Origin: Bacteroidota bacterium
Lineage (GTDB): Bacteria > Bacteroidota > Bacteroidia > Bacteroidales > Paludibacteraceae
Reading direction: 5' to 3'
Assembly (NCBI GenBank): GCA_022708505.1
Contig: JAKIYP010000008.1
Coordinates: 1-56,820 of the forward strand
Length of the DNA stretch: 56,820 bases
Of this stretch, positions 31,774 to 39,623 are shown one piece after another (within the stretch, counting starts at the first letter, position 1; each line of letters opens with the position of its first letter). Position numbers and translations under genes: made by a program. The notes under the pieces are model-generated. The model did no database searches, was not told where the DNA came from, and worked only from the letters and a program-made list of their open reading frames with translations.

Positions 31774-34656
31774 ATGTTAAACATCAGATCTATTAGAAGA
31801 AATGCATATTTCTTTTCAATGCTTGTTTGTCTTTTTTGTCTTCCGGTAAAAAGTGCAGGGCAGGAAAATAATGAAAATGCAGAGGAGAAGAAGTCAGCTG
31901 CGGGTGTGCAGCAATTCGGGAAACTCACCGACCCAGCTTTGTATGTGGGATCAGCAGCCGTGTTATCCGGAAAGACAATTGAGAAAACCGCTTTTAATAA
32001 CACGAAAAATGCGCTTGCAGGTTATATCCCCGGACTTTATGTTTCGCAGGGAGGAGGAGAACCTGGTGCAGAATGGAGTACCATGTTTATTCGGGGCAAA
32101 CGTACTACTTCAAATGGTTCAAATGATCCATTGATACTCGTAGATGGTTTTGAGCGAGACATGAACTTTATGGACCCAAATGAAATAGAGAGTATTACAG
32201 TGTTGAAAGACGCCGCAGGAACAGCAATCTATGGACTTAAAGGAGCGTCAGGTGTAATAGAAGTAAGAACTAAAAGAGGAAGAGAAGGCAAAACAAATGT
32301 TACATTTGACACACAGTTAACTTTAAAGTCTGCCATGAATGTTCCGAAAGCACTCGGATCAGTTGATTATATGACTTATTATAATCAAGCACGGGTTAAT
32401 GATGGTTACGCTCCTGATTTTTATGCTCCGGAATTAATTGAAAAGTATAGGAATAACAATAATCCATATCAATATCCGGATGTTAACTGGTTAGATAATT
32501 ATTTCAACCCTCATTCTTATAAGCATCGATATTCTTTATCCATTGATGGAGGATCAAAAATTGCAAAATATTATGTATTGTTTTCATATGTCGGAGACAA
32601 GGGTAATATTGTGACAGATCCATCAATTAACAGATATTCGACTCAGAATAAGTGGGATAAATATTCTATTCGAACTAATATTGATGTTCAGATTACCAGT
32701 AAATTAAACTTAGAGGCGGGTGTGTCTTCCATGTTCAGTTTTGTGAATAATCCAAGTAATACTTCTGGTGTCGGATTGTATAGATTATTGATGGACTACA
32801 ATCCCAATGTGCATCCGGTATTAAATGCGGATAAATCGATTGCCGGAACTCAAATGTATACAAATAATCCATATAAGGTTAGTAATTATAGTGGTTATTC
32901 CGAGTCTTTTAACAGATATGTTACGGCGACTACTCGCTTAAACTTTGATTTAAATACAATCACCAGAGGCTTGTCAATGTATGGCGCATTTGCCTTCGAC
33001 AATAATTATACTCATATATCAAGAAGAATAAAAGAAACTCCTGTTTATGAATTGCAGATTGATCCTGTTACAGGTCTGCCAAGAGAAAACAATGGAGCAT
33101 ATATTTACAGGCAATGGGGTTTAAGTACTCCCCTTAGTCTTACCGGATCATCAGGAACCTATTACCGGAAAATGAATTACGAGCTAGGACTGAATTATCA
33201 GAGAAGAATACGTAAACACGATATTTTTGCAAGAGTATTTGGGTTCAATTATGATTATCAGGATGATGTAAGGCTCCCAACTGCCAGAGCGGGAATTAAT
33301 GGTGGTGTTAATTATGTGTTTGACAATCGATATTTGGTTGATATCTCGGCAAGCTGGAGTGGGACTGAGCAGTTTCCCCCGGAAAACAGAATGTATTTAT
33401 ATCCTGCTTTAGGATTAGGTTGGGTAGCAACAAATGAATTGTTTTTAAAAGATTCACCTGTATTGAGTTATTTCAAGTTACGCGGTTCATATGGTATAAC
33501 AGGAAGTGATAATATTACGAACAATGGTTCAAATTTGTATTATTATTATATTATTTCGCTTGCAAGGGGTGGAACGGCATTTTTTGGAGAGGGAAATCCT
33601 GCTTCAATAACAGCCGGAAATTTTTCTACCGGCTATCTTGAAGGAACTATTGCAAATCCCATATTACGTCCTGAATCAACTGAGAAAATAAATGCAGGTT
33701 TTGATGCCAGATTTTTAAATGATAGATTGTCAGCCAGTTTTGACTACTTTAACGAATACACCAAGCACATTCTTGCCGTAAGTAAGTCGATGCCGGGTAT
33801 TATGGGAGTTCCAAATGCCAGGATGATGCTTGAGAATATTGGAGAAGTTTCAAATAAAGGAATTGAATTGCAAGTTGGATGGTCAGACAAAATTGGGGCA
33901 TTTAATTATTTCATCAATGCAAATGCAACCTATTCAAAAAACAAGGTAGAGTACCTTGATGAAGAGCCAGGTCTTGCAGAACCACAAACAGGCTATCCTT
34001 TAGATGCATATTGGGGTTTTTTGTCAGATGGTTTTTTTCAGACGAATGAAGAAGTCGCTTTATGGGCGGATCAGTCAAGTGTAGGCAACACAACAAAAGG
34101 AGATCTCAGATTTATTAACCAGAATCCTGAGGAAGACAATATCATAAATGAGTATGATCGGGTATATCTTGGCACGGTTGGAATTCCTGATTGGTTTTAT
34201 GGTATTACACTTGGAGGAAGTTATAAGAGATGGGAAGTATCTGTTTTATTTCAGGGAGTCTCTGGAATGAATAAAATTTTCAGGGATGGAATCAACAGAC
34301 CATTTAGCAATTCAGGTAACATATATGATTTCCATGTTGGGAATTTCTGGACAGAAGAGAATTCCATTCATGCAAAATATCCTCGATTAACGATAGATGG
34401 GAGTAGTAGCACCAAAGCCAAGGCTGATTTTTGGATGAAAGACGCTTCATATCTACGATTAAAGAATCTTGAAGTATCATATACATTTCCAACAAAATGG
34501 ATTTCCAATACTTCTAACATGAGATTTTACTTGTCGGGGACTAATCTGCTTTGTTGGGATAAATTAGACGGAATTGCAGATCCCGACATATCTGCTGATG
34601 GCAGGTCATATCCTGTAAATCGCATGTTTACTGCTGGATTCCGTGTTAATTTATAA
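31774..34656 (+). CDS. SusC/RagA-family TonB-dependent receptor
   Basis: 960 residues. After the signal peptide (about 1-29) a short acidic, lysine-rich linker leads straight to the plug (about 60-165) with the SusC hallmarks FIRGKRTT, DPLILVDGFERD and ITVLKDAAGTAIYGLKGASGVIEVRTKRG. The barrel runs to the C-terminus (FTAGFRVNL). The N-terminal CarboxypepD-like domain found in most SusC proteins is missing, while the signal peptide is intact, so this is a domain-loss form and not a gene fragment. SusC would import oligosaccharides with its SusD lid protein, but the susD gene just downstream is destroyed by an IS, so function is doubtful unless another SusD serves. Confidence 0.92.
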   Translation: MLNIRSIRRNAYFFSMLVCLFCLPVKSAGQENNENAEEKKSAAGVQQFGKLTDPALYVGSAAVLSGKTIEKTAFNNTKNALAGYIPGLYVSQGGGEPGAEWSTMFIRGKRTTSNGSNDPLILVDGFERDMNFMDPNEIESITVLKDAAGTAIYGLKGASGVIEVRTKRGREGKTNVTFDTQLTLKSAMNVPKALGSVDYMTYYNQARVNDGYAPDFYAPELIEKYRNNNNPYQYPDVNWLDNYFNPHSYKHRYSLSIDGGSKIAKYYVLFSYVGDKGNIVTDPSINRYSTQNKWDKYSIRTNIDVQITSKLNLEAGVSSMFSFVNNPSNTSGVGLYRLLMDYNPNVHPVLNADKSIAGTQMYTNNPYKVSNYSGYSESFNRYVTATTRLNFDLNTITRGLSMYGAFAFDNNYTHISRRIKETPVYELQIDPVTGLPRENNGAYIYRQWGLSTPLSLTGSSGTYYRKMNYELGLNYQRRIRKHDIFARVFGFNYDYQDDVRLPTARAGINGGVNYVFDNRYLVDISASWSGTEQFPPENRMYLYPALGLGWVATNELFLKDSPVLSYFKLRGSYGITGSDNITNNGSNLYYYYIISLARGGTAFFGEGNPASITAGNFSTGYLEGTIANPILRPESTEKINAGFDARFLNDRLSASFDYFNEYTKHILAVSKSMPGIMGVPNARMMLENIGEVSNKGIELQVGWSDKIGAFNYFINANATYSKNKVEYLDEEPGLAEPQTGYPLDAYWGFLSDGFFQTNEEVALWADQSSVGNTTKGDLRFINQNPEEDNIINEYDRVYLGTVGIPDWFYGITLGGSYKRWEVSVLFQGVSGMNKIFRDGINRPFSNSGNIYDFHVGNFWTEENSIHAKYPRLTIDGSSSTKAKADFWMKDASYLRLKNLEVSYTFPTKWISNTSNMRFYLSGTNLLCWDKLDGIADPDISADGRSYPVNRMFTAGFRVNL

Positions 34657-34685
34657 TATCCATTAACCTTATAATTAAATAATAT

Positions 34686-34720
34686 ATGAAACAATTCAAA
34701 TATATATTAATTTTCATTAG
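34686..34720 (+). pseudogene. 5' fragment of a susD-like gene, cut by the IS element
   Basis: ATG 34686 opens a frame reading MKQFKYILIFIS before the IS end, the start of a typical SusD lipoprotein signal, 29 bp after susC as expected for a SusC/SusD pair. The frame continues 3 codons into the IS and stops. No other piece of susD is present to the right of the IS. Confidence 0.7.
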
Positions 34721-36141
34721 TGTCCGGTAAAGATAAAAAGAAATAGCAAAAAAAAGAGGGAACCTCCGAAGAAATCCCCTCTGATGTTTTAATTTTGTTT
34801 TGCAACTCAAAATTAAACATCATGGGCAAAGATACAAATTTTATCGGACAGCCGATCTTGGGACAGTTATTAAGTTTTTTGGATAAAGGAAAAATAAGGA
34901 AAGCCTCCAAGGCGTTGAAGGCAGACAGATATGTAAAGCGATTTGATAGCTATACGCATGTAGTTGTGATGTTGTTTGCTGTTTTCGAGGGATACCATTC
35001 CATACGCGACACAGTGTTGGGCTTGTTATCTAATACAGTAAAGCTGCAACATTTAGGGCTGGATTATGTTGTTCGTCGTTCAACCTTCTCAGATGCCAAT
35101 CATCGTCGGCCTCATAAGCTGTTTGAACAAGTGTATTATCAAACATACGATGCACATAAGCATGTTTTATCGGACAGCCAACTGAGCAAAAAGGATATGA
35201 GGCGTTTGTATATCATGGATTCAACCACCATTACCCTGTTCAAGGATATTCTTAAGGGTGTTGGACGGAATCCTGAGAACGGGAAGAAAAAGGGTGGTAT
35301 CAAGGCACATACGATCATTAATTCACAGGACAGTATGCCGTGTTTTGTCCGTTATACCGAATCAGCCCGGCATGACCATGTATTATTGAAGGATGTAGAT
35401 TTGCCTGAGCATTCGTTCATCTGCTTTGATAAGGGTTATGTTGACTATGCACAGTATGATGTGTTCACATCGCGAAAGATATGGTATGTAACCCGTTTGA
35501 AGGATAATGCACTTTATCAGGCAAAACAAGAATTTGACATTCCCGATGATGTCCACGCGGGTGTATTAAAAGATGAAGAGATAGAGTTGTTTTATGGTGA
35601 GAACAAGCAACAGATACACAGAGCCAGAAGAATTGCATTTTGGGATGATGAAAATAATCGGGTATTTGAGTTTATCACCAATAATTTTGAATTGTCAGCC
35701 GATGAGATAGCGCTGATCTACAAGAAAAGATGGCAAATTGAACTTCTGTTTAAACAATTAAAGCAGAACTTTCCGTTGAAATATTTTTTCGGTGACAATG
35801 AAAATGCGATTATCATACAAATATGGTCGGCTATGATTGCCAATCTGCTGCTAACCATATTACGAAGTAAAATAAAGAAAAAATGGGCGTTTTCAAACAT
35901 GATGTCTATCGTAAGATATCAACTGATGAGTTATATTAACGTATATGCTTTCTTTGAAGATCCGGAAAAAGCCTGGAGAAAGAAAATTGCTGAAGAAAAG
36001 GAACGTGAGAAATACAGGCAGGCTGATCCACAGCAATCTCTTTTCCCTTTACAGGGGGCTTGCTTTTGAAAATTAAAGAAAAACGGGCATCAATTGCCCT
36101 GTTTATGTTAGAATAAAAATAAATACCGGTTTTACCGGACA
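34721..36141 (+). mobile_element. IS4-family insertion sequence, 1421 bp
   Basis: Ends are an 11-bp inverted repeat, TGTCCGGTAAA at 34721-34731 and its complement at 36131-36141. It contains one transposase gene. Flanks TTTCATTAG (left) and ACAATGATA (right) do not form a target-site duplication. Inside the left end, 34783-34796 pairs with 34809-34821 and would hide the transposase start in transcripts that enter from outside, a common IS safeguard. A hairpin (AACGGGCA with TGCCCTGTT) follows the transposase stop. Confidence 0.92.
34822..36069 (+). CDS. IS4-family DDE transposase
   Basis: 415 residues from ATG 34822 (MGKDTNF); an in-frame ATG nine codons earlier lies inside the hairpin and is less likely. 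An N-terminal DUF4372-like domain (about 1-75) precedes the DDE core: first Asp in IMDSTT near 131, second in CFDKGYVDY near 205, and Glu in the IS4 signature Y-(2)-R-(3)-E-(6)-K (YKKRWQIELLFKQLK) near 308. The frame is intact and all catalytic residues are present, so it may still be active. Confidence 0.95.
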   Translation: MGKDTNFIGQPILGQLLSFLDKGKIRKASKALKADRYVKRFDSYTHVVVMLFAVFEGYHSIRDTVLGLLSNTVKLQHLGLDYVVRRSTFSDANHRRPHKLFEQVYYQTYDAHKHVLSDSQLSKKDMRRLYIMDSTTITLFKDILKGVGRNPENGKKKGGIKAHTIINSQDSMPCFVRYTESARHDHVLLKDVDLPEHSFICFDKGYVDYAQYDVFTSRKIWYVTRLKDNALYQAKQEFDIPDDVHAGVLKDEEIELFYGENKQQIHRARRIAFWDDENNRVFEFITNNFELSADEIALIYKKRWQIELLFKQLKQNFPLKYFFGDNENAIIIQIWSAMIANLLLTILRSKIKKKWAFSNMMSIVRYQLMSYINVYAFFEDPEKAWRKKIAEEKEREKYRQADPQQSLFPLQGACF

Positions 36142-36149
36142 ACAATGAT

Positions 36150-37199
36150 ATGTTATATATGCAAAGCAAATTATTTTATCTTATTATTTTCGTATGCTCC
36201 TTGTTGTTTACCGGTTGTGTTCGCAATTCGACACAGGAAGATAAGGAAGATGTTCAACAACAAACATCAGAAGAAAATACAGTATCAGGAGAAGGTGTTA
36301 AGTCAGAAGTTGTTACAATTGATTCCCTTGCTTATCAGGAAAAAATAACGGCTTTGGCAAACGGAGACACCACCGGGATGTGGCCGGTTAAAAATCAGCC
36401 TTATCCATTGGCCGGAGCAATTTTACCGTTTAAAAGAATTGTGGCTTATTACGGTAATCTTTATTCTAAAAAAATGGGTGCGTTGGGTGAATATCCACCT
36501 AACGAAATGTGGGAGAGACTGAATGCTGAGGTACAGGCCTGGGAAACGGCAGACCCTAATACTCCCGTTCAACCGGCAGTTCATTACATTGCCGTGGTGG
36601 CGCAGGGTATCCCCATGTCTGATGGGACTTACTGCAAACGCATGCCGGATGCACAGATTGATTCCGCTTTGTCAATTGCGAGGATGGGTGATGCCATCGT
36701 TTTTTTAGATATACAGGTCGGACTGAGTACTTTGCAACATGAAGTGCCATTATTAGAAAAGTATCTGAAAATGTCCAATGTACATTTGGGTATCGATCCC
36801 GAGTTTTCGATGAAAGACGGGAGTATCCCGGGTAAGAAAATAGGTTGGTACGATGCTGACGATATCAATTTTTGCTCGGAATACCTCGCTAAATTAGTGC
36901 AGGAGAATAACCTTCCTCCAAAAATGCTGATTGTGCATCGCTTTACGCAGGGTATGGTGAAAAATTACAAAAACATCAAACTTCATCCGGAAGTGCAACT
37001 TGTCATGCACATGGATGGATGGGGTGAACCGGTGCTGAAAAACAGTACCTATAATCGCTATATTTATCGGGAACCGGTGCAATTTACAGGCTTCAAATTG
37101 TTTTACAAAAATGATTTGAAGAAGTCGCCAAATCGTATGTTAACTCCTCCGGAGTTGTTAAAATTAAAGCCGCAACCCATTTATATTCAGTATCAGTAA
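36150..37199 (+). CDS. Conserved lipoprotein of unknown function
   Basis: 349 residues; lipobox LLFTGC gives Cys22 (or Cys19 if translation starts at ATG 36159). After an acidic, serine-rich linker (about 25-65) a globular domain follows with WPVKNQPYPLAGAILPFKRIVAYYGNLYSKKMG, a repeating pattern of strand and helix and motifs AIVFLDIQVG, HLGIDPEFSMKDG, MLIVHRFTQGM and LVMHMDGWGEP. The order of strands ending in D, E and H residues suggests a TIM-barrel hydrolase-like fold, but no known family is recognised. The start codon lies 8 bp beyond the IS right end, so its promoter and possibly the original 5' end were lost or replaced. The 82-bp gap to the sulfatase maturase contains that gene's own promoter. 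Confidence 0.75.
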   Translation: MLYMQSKLFYLIIFVCSLLFTGCVRNSTQEDKEDVQQQTSEENTVSGEGVKSEVVTIDSLAYQEKITALANGDTTGMWPVKNQPYPLAGAILPFKRIVAYYGNLYSKKMGALGEYPPNEMWERLNAEVQAWETADPNTPVQPAVHYIAVVAQGIPMSDGTYCKRMPDAQIDSALSIARMGDAIVFLDIQVGLSTLQHEVPLLEKYLKMSNVHLGIDPEFSMKDGSIPGKKIGWYDADDINFCSEYLAKLVQENNLPPKMLIVHRFTQGMVKNYKNIKLHPEVQLVMHMDGWGEPVLKNSTYNRYIYREPVQFTGFKLFYKNDLKKSPNRMLTPPELLKLKPQPIYIQYQ

Positions 37200-37220
37200 C
37201 ATGTTTTAAGTGTTGTTTCG

Positions 37221-37252
37221 TTTGTAGAATGAAACTAAATTAATTACTTTTG
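37221..37252 (+). promoter_or_regulatory. Promoter of the sulfatase-maturase gene
   Basis: TTTG at 37221-37224, a 20-nt gap and TACTTTTG at 37245-37252, both perfect matches to the Bacteroidota consensus. The maturase is therefore transcribed independently of the damaged locus. Confidence 0.75.
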
Positions 37253-37280
37253 TGAAATTTTGATTAGTAAATAGAAGCCC

Positions 37281-38519
37281 ATGAAAAAGACCGCCATATT
37301 TAATCCCCTCTCGATGCCTACTTATGTGATGGCAAAGCCGGCAGGTTCAATCTGCAACCTGAATTGCAGCTATTGTTATTATCTTGAAAAAGAAAATTTA
37401 TACAAAGGGAAACAAAGCTACCACATGAGTGATGAGATTCTCGAAAAATACATCGAGAGTTACATTCAGGCACAACCGGTTCCAGAAGTTTTATTCACCT
37501 GGCATGGTGGAGAAACCTTGCTGCGTGATAAATTGTTTTACAACAAAGCCCTGGCGTATCAGAAAAAGCATGGACGTGGCAGACAGATTGACAACAGTCT
37601 GCAAACCAATGGCGTTTTGTTGACGGATGACTGGTGTAAGTTCTTCAAAGATAATAATTTCTTAATCGGCATCTCGATTGATGGCCCGGAACATTGTCAC
37701 GATGTATATCGTAAAAACAAGGGAGGAAATGGGACATTCAAACAGGTGATGCGCGGCATTGAATTACTCCAGAAACATGGCGTTGAGTTCAATACACTTT
37801 CGGTTATCAACGACTACAATGTTGACTATCCGCTGGAGGTATATAATTTCTTCAAAGAAATAGGTAGCCGTTACATGCAGTTTTCACCGATTGTGGAGCG
37901 TATCCATAAGAACGATGTGCCCAGTGGGTTGAAACTGATGGGACCAGAGGATGACAGTGATTATGTGATTGCACCCTGGACTGTGGATGCCCGCAAATTC
38001 GGGAAATTCTACATTAAAATTTTTGATGAGTGGGTACGCAATGATGTAGGACAATATTTTGTGCAGATTTTCGATGCTACCCTGGCAAATACGGTTGGAG
38101 AGCAACCCGGTTCCTGCATTTATGCTGAAAAATGTGGTCATGCTTCGGTTATGGAGTTCAATGGTGATGTATATGCCTGCGACCATTACGTTTTTCCTGA
38201 ATATAAGTTAGGCAACATCAAACACAAAACAATTTTTGAAATGATGTTTTCTGAGGAACAACTTCGTTTTGGATCCGACAAGCGGGATAAACTGCCGACA
38301 CAGTGTAAACAATGCGAGTTTTTGAAGCTTTGCAACGGCGAATGTCCGAAAAATCGCATTATTAAAACTCCGACAGGTGAGCCGGGTTTGAACTACCTCT
38401 GTGCAGGGTTCAAGATGTATTACCGTCACACCAAACCCTATATGGAGTTCATGGCGAACGAATTGTTTTTTAAGCGGTCGCCGGCCAATGTGATGGAGTG
38501 GGCAAGAAGCCGGAAGTGA
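37281..38519 (+). CDS. chuR: Anaerobic sulfatase-maturating enzyme (radical SAM, SPASM domain)
   Basis: 412 residues. It oxidises an active-site Cys or Ser of sulfatases to formylglycine using radical SAM chemistry. The cluster motif CNLNCSYC gives Cys25, Cys29 and Cys32. LFTWHGGETLL is the GGE motif that binds SAM, and ISIDGP follows near 130. The C-terminal SPASM region has the expected cysteines (GSCIYAEKCGHASV, YACDHYVFPE, CKQCEFLKLCNGECPKNR) for two auxiliary clusters. Length and motifs match the family. No intact sulfatase remains in the window, so its clients must be elsewhere; the remnant at 26838 may have been one. Confidence 0.93.
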   Translation: MKKTAIFNPLSMPTYVMAKPAGSICNLNCSYCYYLEKENLYKGKQSYHMSDEILEKYIESYIQAQPVPEVLFTWHGGETLLRDKLFYNKALAYQKKHGRGRQIDNSLQTNGVLLTDDWCKFFKDNNFLIGISIDGPEHCHDVYRKNKGGNGTFKQVMRGIELLQKHGVEFNTLSVINDYNVDYPLEVYNFFKEIGSRYMQFSPIVERIHKNDVPSGLKLMGPEDDSDYVIAPWTVDARKFGKFYIKIFDEWVRNDVGQYFVQIFDATLANTVGEQPGSCIYAEKCGHASVMEFNGDVYACDHYVFPEYKLGNIKHKTIFEMMFSEEQLRFGSDKRDKLPTQCKQCEFLKLCNGECPKNRIIKTPTGEPGLNYLCAGFKMYYRHTKPYMEFMANELFFKRSPANVMEWARSRK

Positions 38520-38529
38520 CTTATATGGT

Positions 38530-39432
38530 TTATAATAAAATCTGCCCAACTTCCGGGAAACGATATTCAAACCCTGCTTCGATAAGCTTTTTAGGTTCCA
38601 CCCTGCTCCCTTTTAGCAGGATGTCAGCCATTTCTCCGAAAAGAATTCTCAGCACGAAAGCTGGTACGGCAGGAAACCAGAAAGGTTTTTTCAGTATTTT
38701 CGACAGCGTTTTCATCATTTCCCTGTTGGTGATGTGTTGAGGCGCTACGGCATTGTAAGCTCCTGTAAAGGATTTGTTTTCAATGGATTTCAGGTAGATT
38801 TCGCATAAATCGTCGATGTGGATCCAGGGTATGTATTGTTTGCCACTGCCAAGCGGACTCCCCAGTCCCATTTTAATCGGCATCAACATCTTTTTTACGG
38901 CCGGGGCATCGTTGCTCAACACGACACCTGTTCGGATTTTCACGGTACGGATACCAAGCTCCAGAAACCGGTCGGCTGCAGTTTCCCATTGAAAACACAC
39001 ATTCCCCAGAAAATCGTGAGCAGCAGGTGCTTCCTCATCGAAAACTGTGTCACTGGTTACTGTGCCATAGAAACCTGTTGCAGAAGCTGTGATGAAGGCT
39101 TTTAACGGAACCTTATATAACTGTACTTTTTCAAAAAGAAAACGGGTTGTGTTGATACGGCTGTCTAAAATTTCCTGTTTTCGTTTTTTAGTCCATCGAC
39201 CTGCCCCGATATTGGTTCCTGCCAAATGAATGATGTAATCTACAGAATCAAAGGCTTTCCGGTTGATGTCCTGATTTTCCGGATTCCAGTAAAAGCAATC
39301 CTCTACATTAGATTTCAGCATGTTTGTAGTGAGTGTCCGAACCTGATAACCCTGTATTTTGAGTTTTTGCTGAAGATGTCCGCTGATGTATCCGGATGCT
39401 CCGGTAATGAGTACTGTTCGTTTTTTTGCCAT
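38530..39432 (-). CDS. TIGR01777-family NAD(P)-binding epimerase-like protein
   Basis: 300 residues, SDR-like. The nucleotide-binding motif is GASGYISG at about 10-17. IIHLAGTNIGAGRWTKKRKQEILDSRI is diagnostic of the TIGR01777 group, SATGFYG follows, and the C-terminal DUF1731-like region ends in SRVEPKKLIEAGFEYRFPEVGQIL. The cellular role of this widely conserved family is not established. Converges on the sulfatase maturase with a 10-bp gap. Confidence 0.93.
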   Translation of the reverse strand: MAKKRTVLITGASGYISGHLQQKLKIQGYQVRTLTTNMLKSNVEDCFYWNPENQDINRKAFDSVDYIIHLAGTNIGAGRWTKKRKQEILDSRINTTRFLFEKVQLYKVPLKAFITASATGFYGTVTSDTVFDEEAPAAHDFLGNVCFQWETAADRFLELGIRTVKIRTGVVLSNDAPAVKKMLMPIKMGLGSPLGSGKQYIPWIHIDDLCEIYLKSIENKSFTGAYNAVAPQHITNREMMKTLSKILKKPFWFPAVPAFVLRILFGEMADILLKGSRVEPKKLIEAGFEYRFPEVGQILL

Positions 39433-39550
39433 GATCTTTTTTTTTTTACCTATCGAAGCCTAAAGTTAAGCATATCCGGCATGAATTCCAAATTATGATG
39501 GTTATTTGTGTGTTTTATTTAAACAGGGATTTACATCTGGTCATACAATT

Positions 39551-39582
39551 GAGAGGCTGCCACATTCCTGTAACAGCCTCTC
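39551..39582 (-). terminator. Hairpin after the T9SS protein gene
   Basis: GAGAGGCTG at 39551-39559 pairs with 39574-39582 across a 14-nt loop. It lies 42 bp beyond the stop codon at 39624. No T-run follows on the minus strand, so its strength as a terminator is uncertain. Confidence 0.5.
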
Positions 39583-39623
39583 CGGGATTTAGTTCAAAGT
39601 TAAGATGTAATATGCGAATTCTG

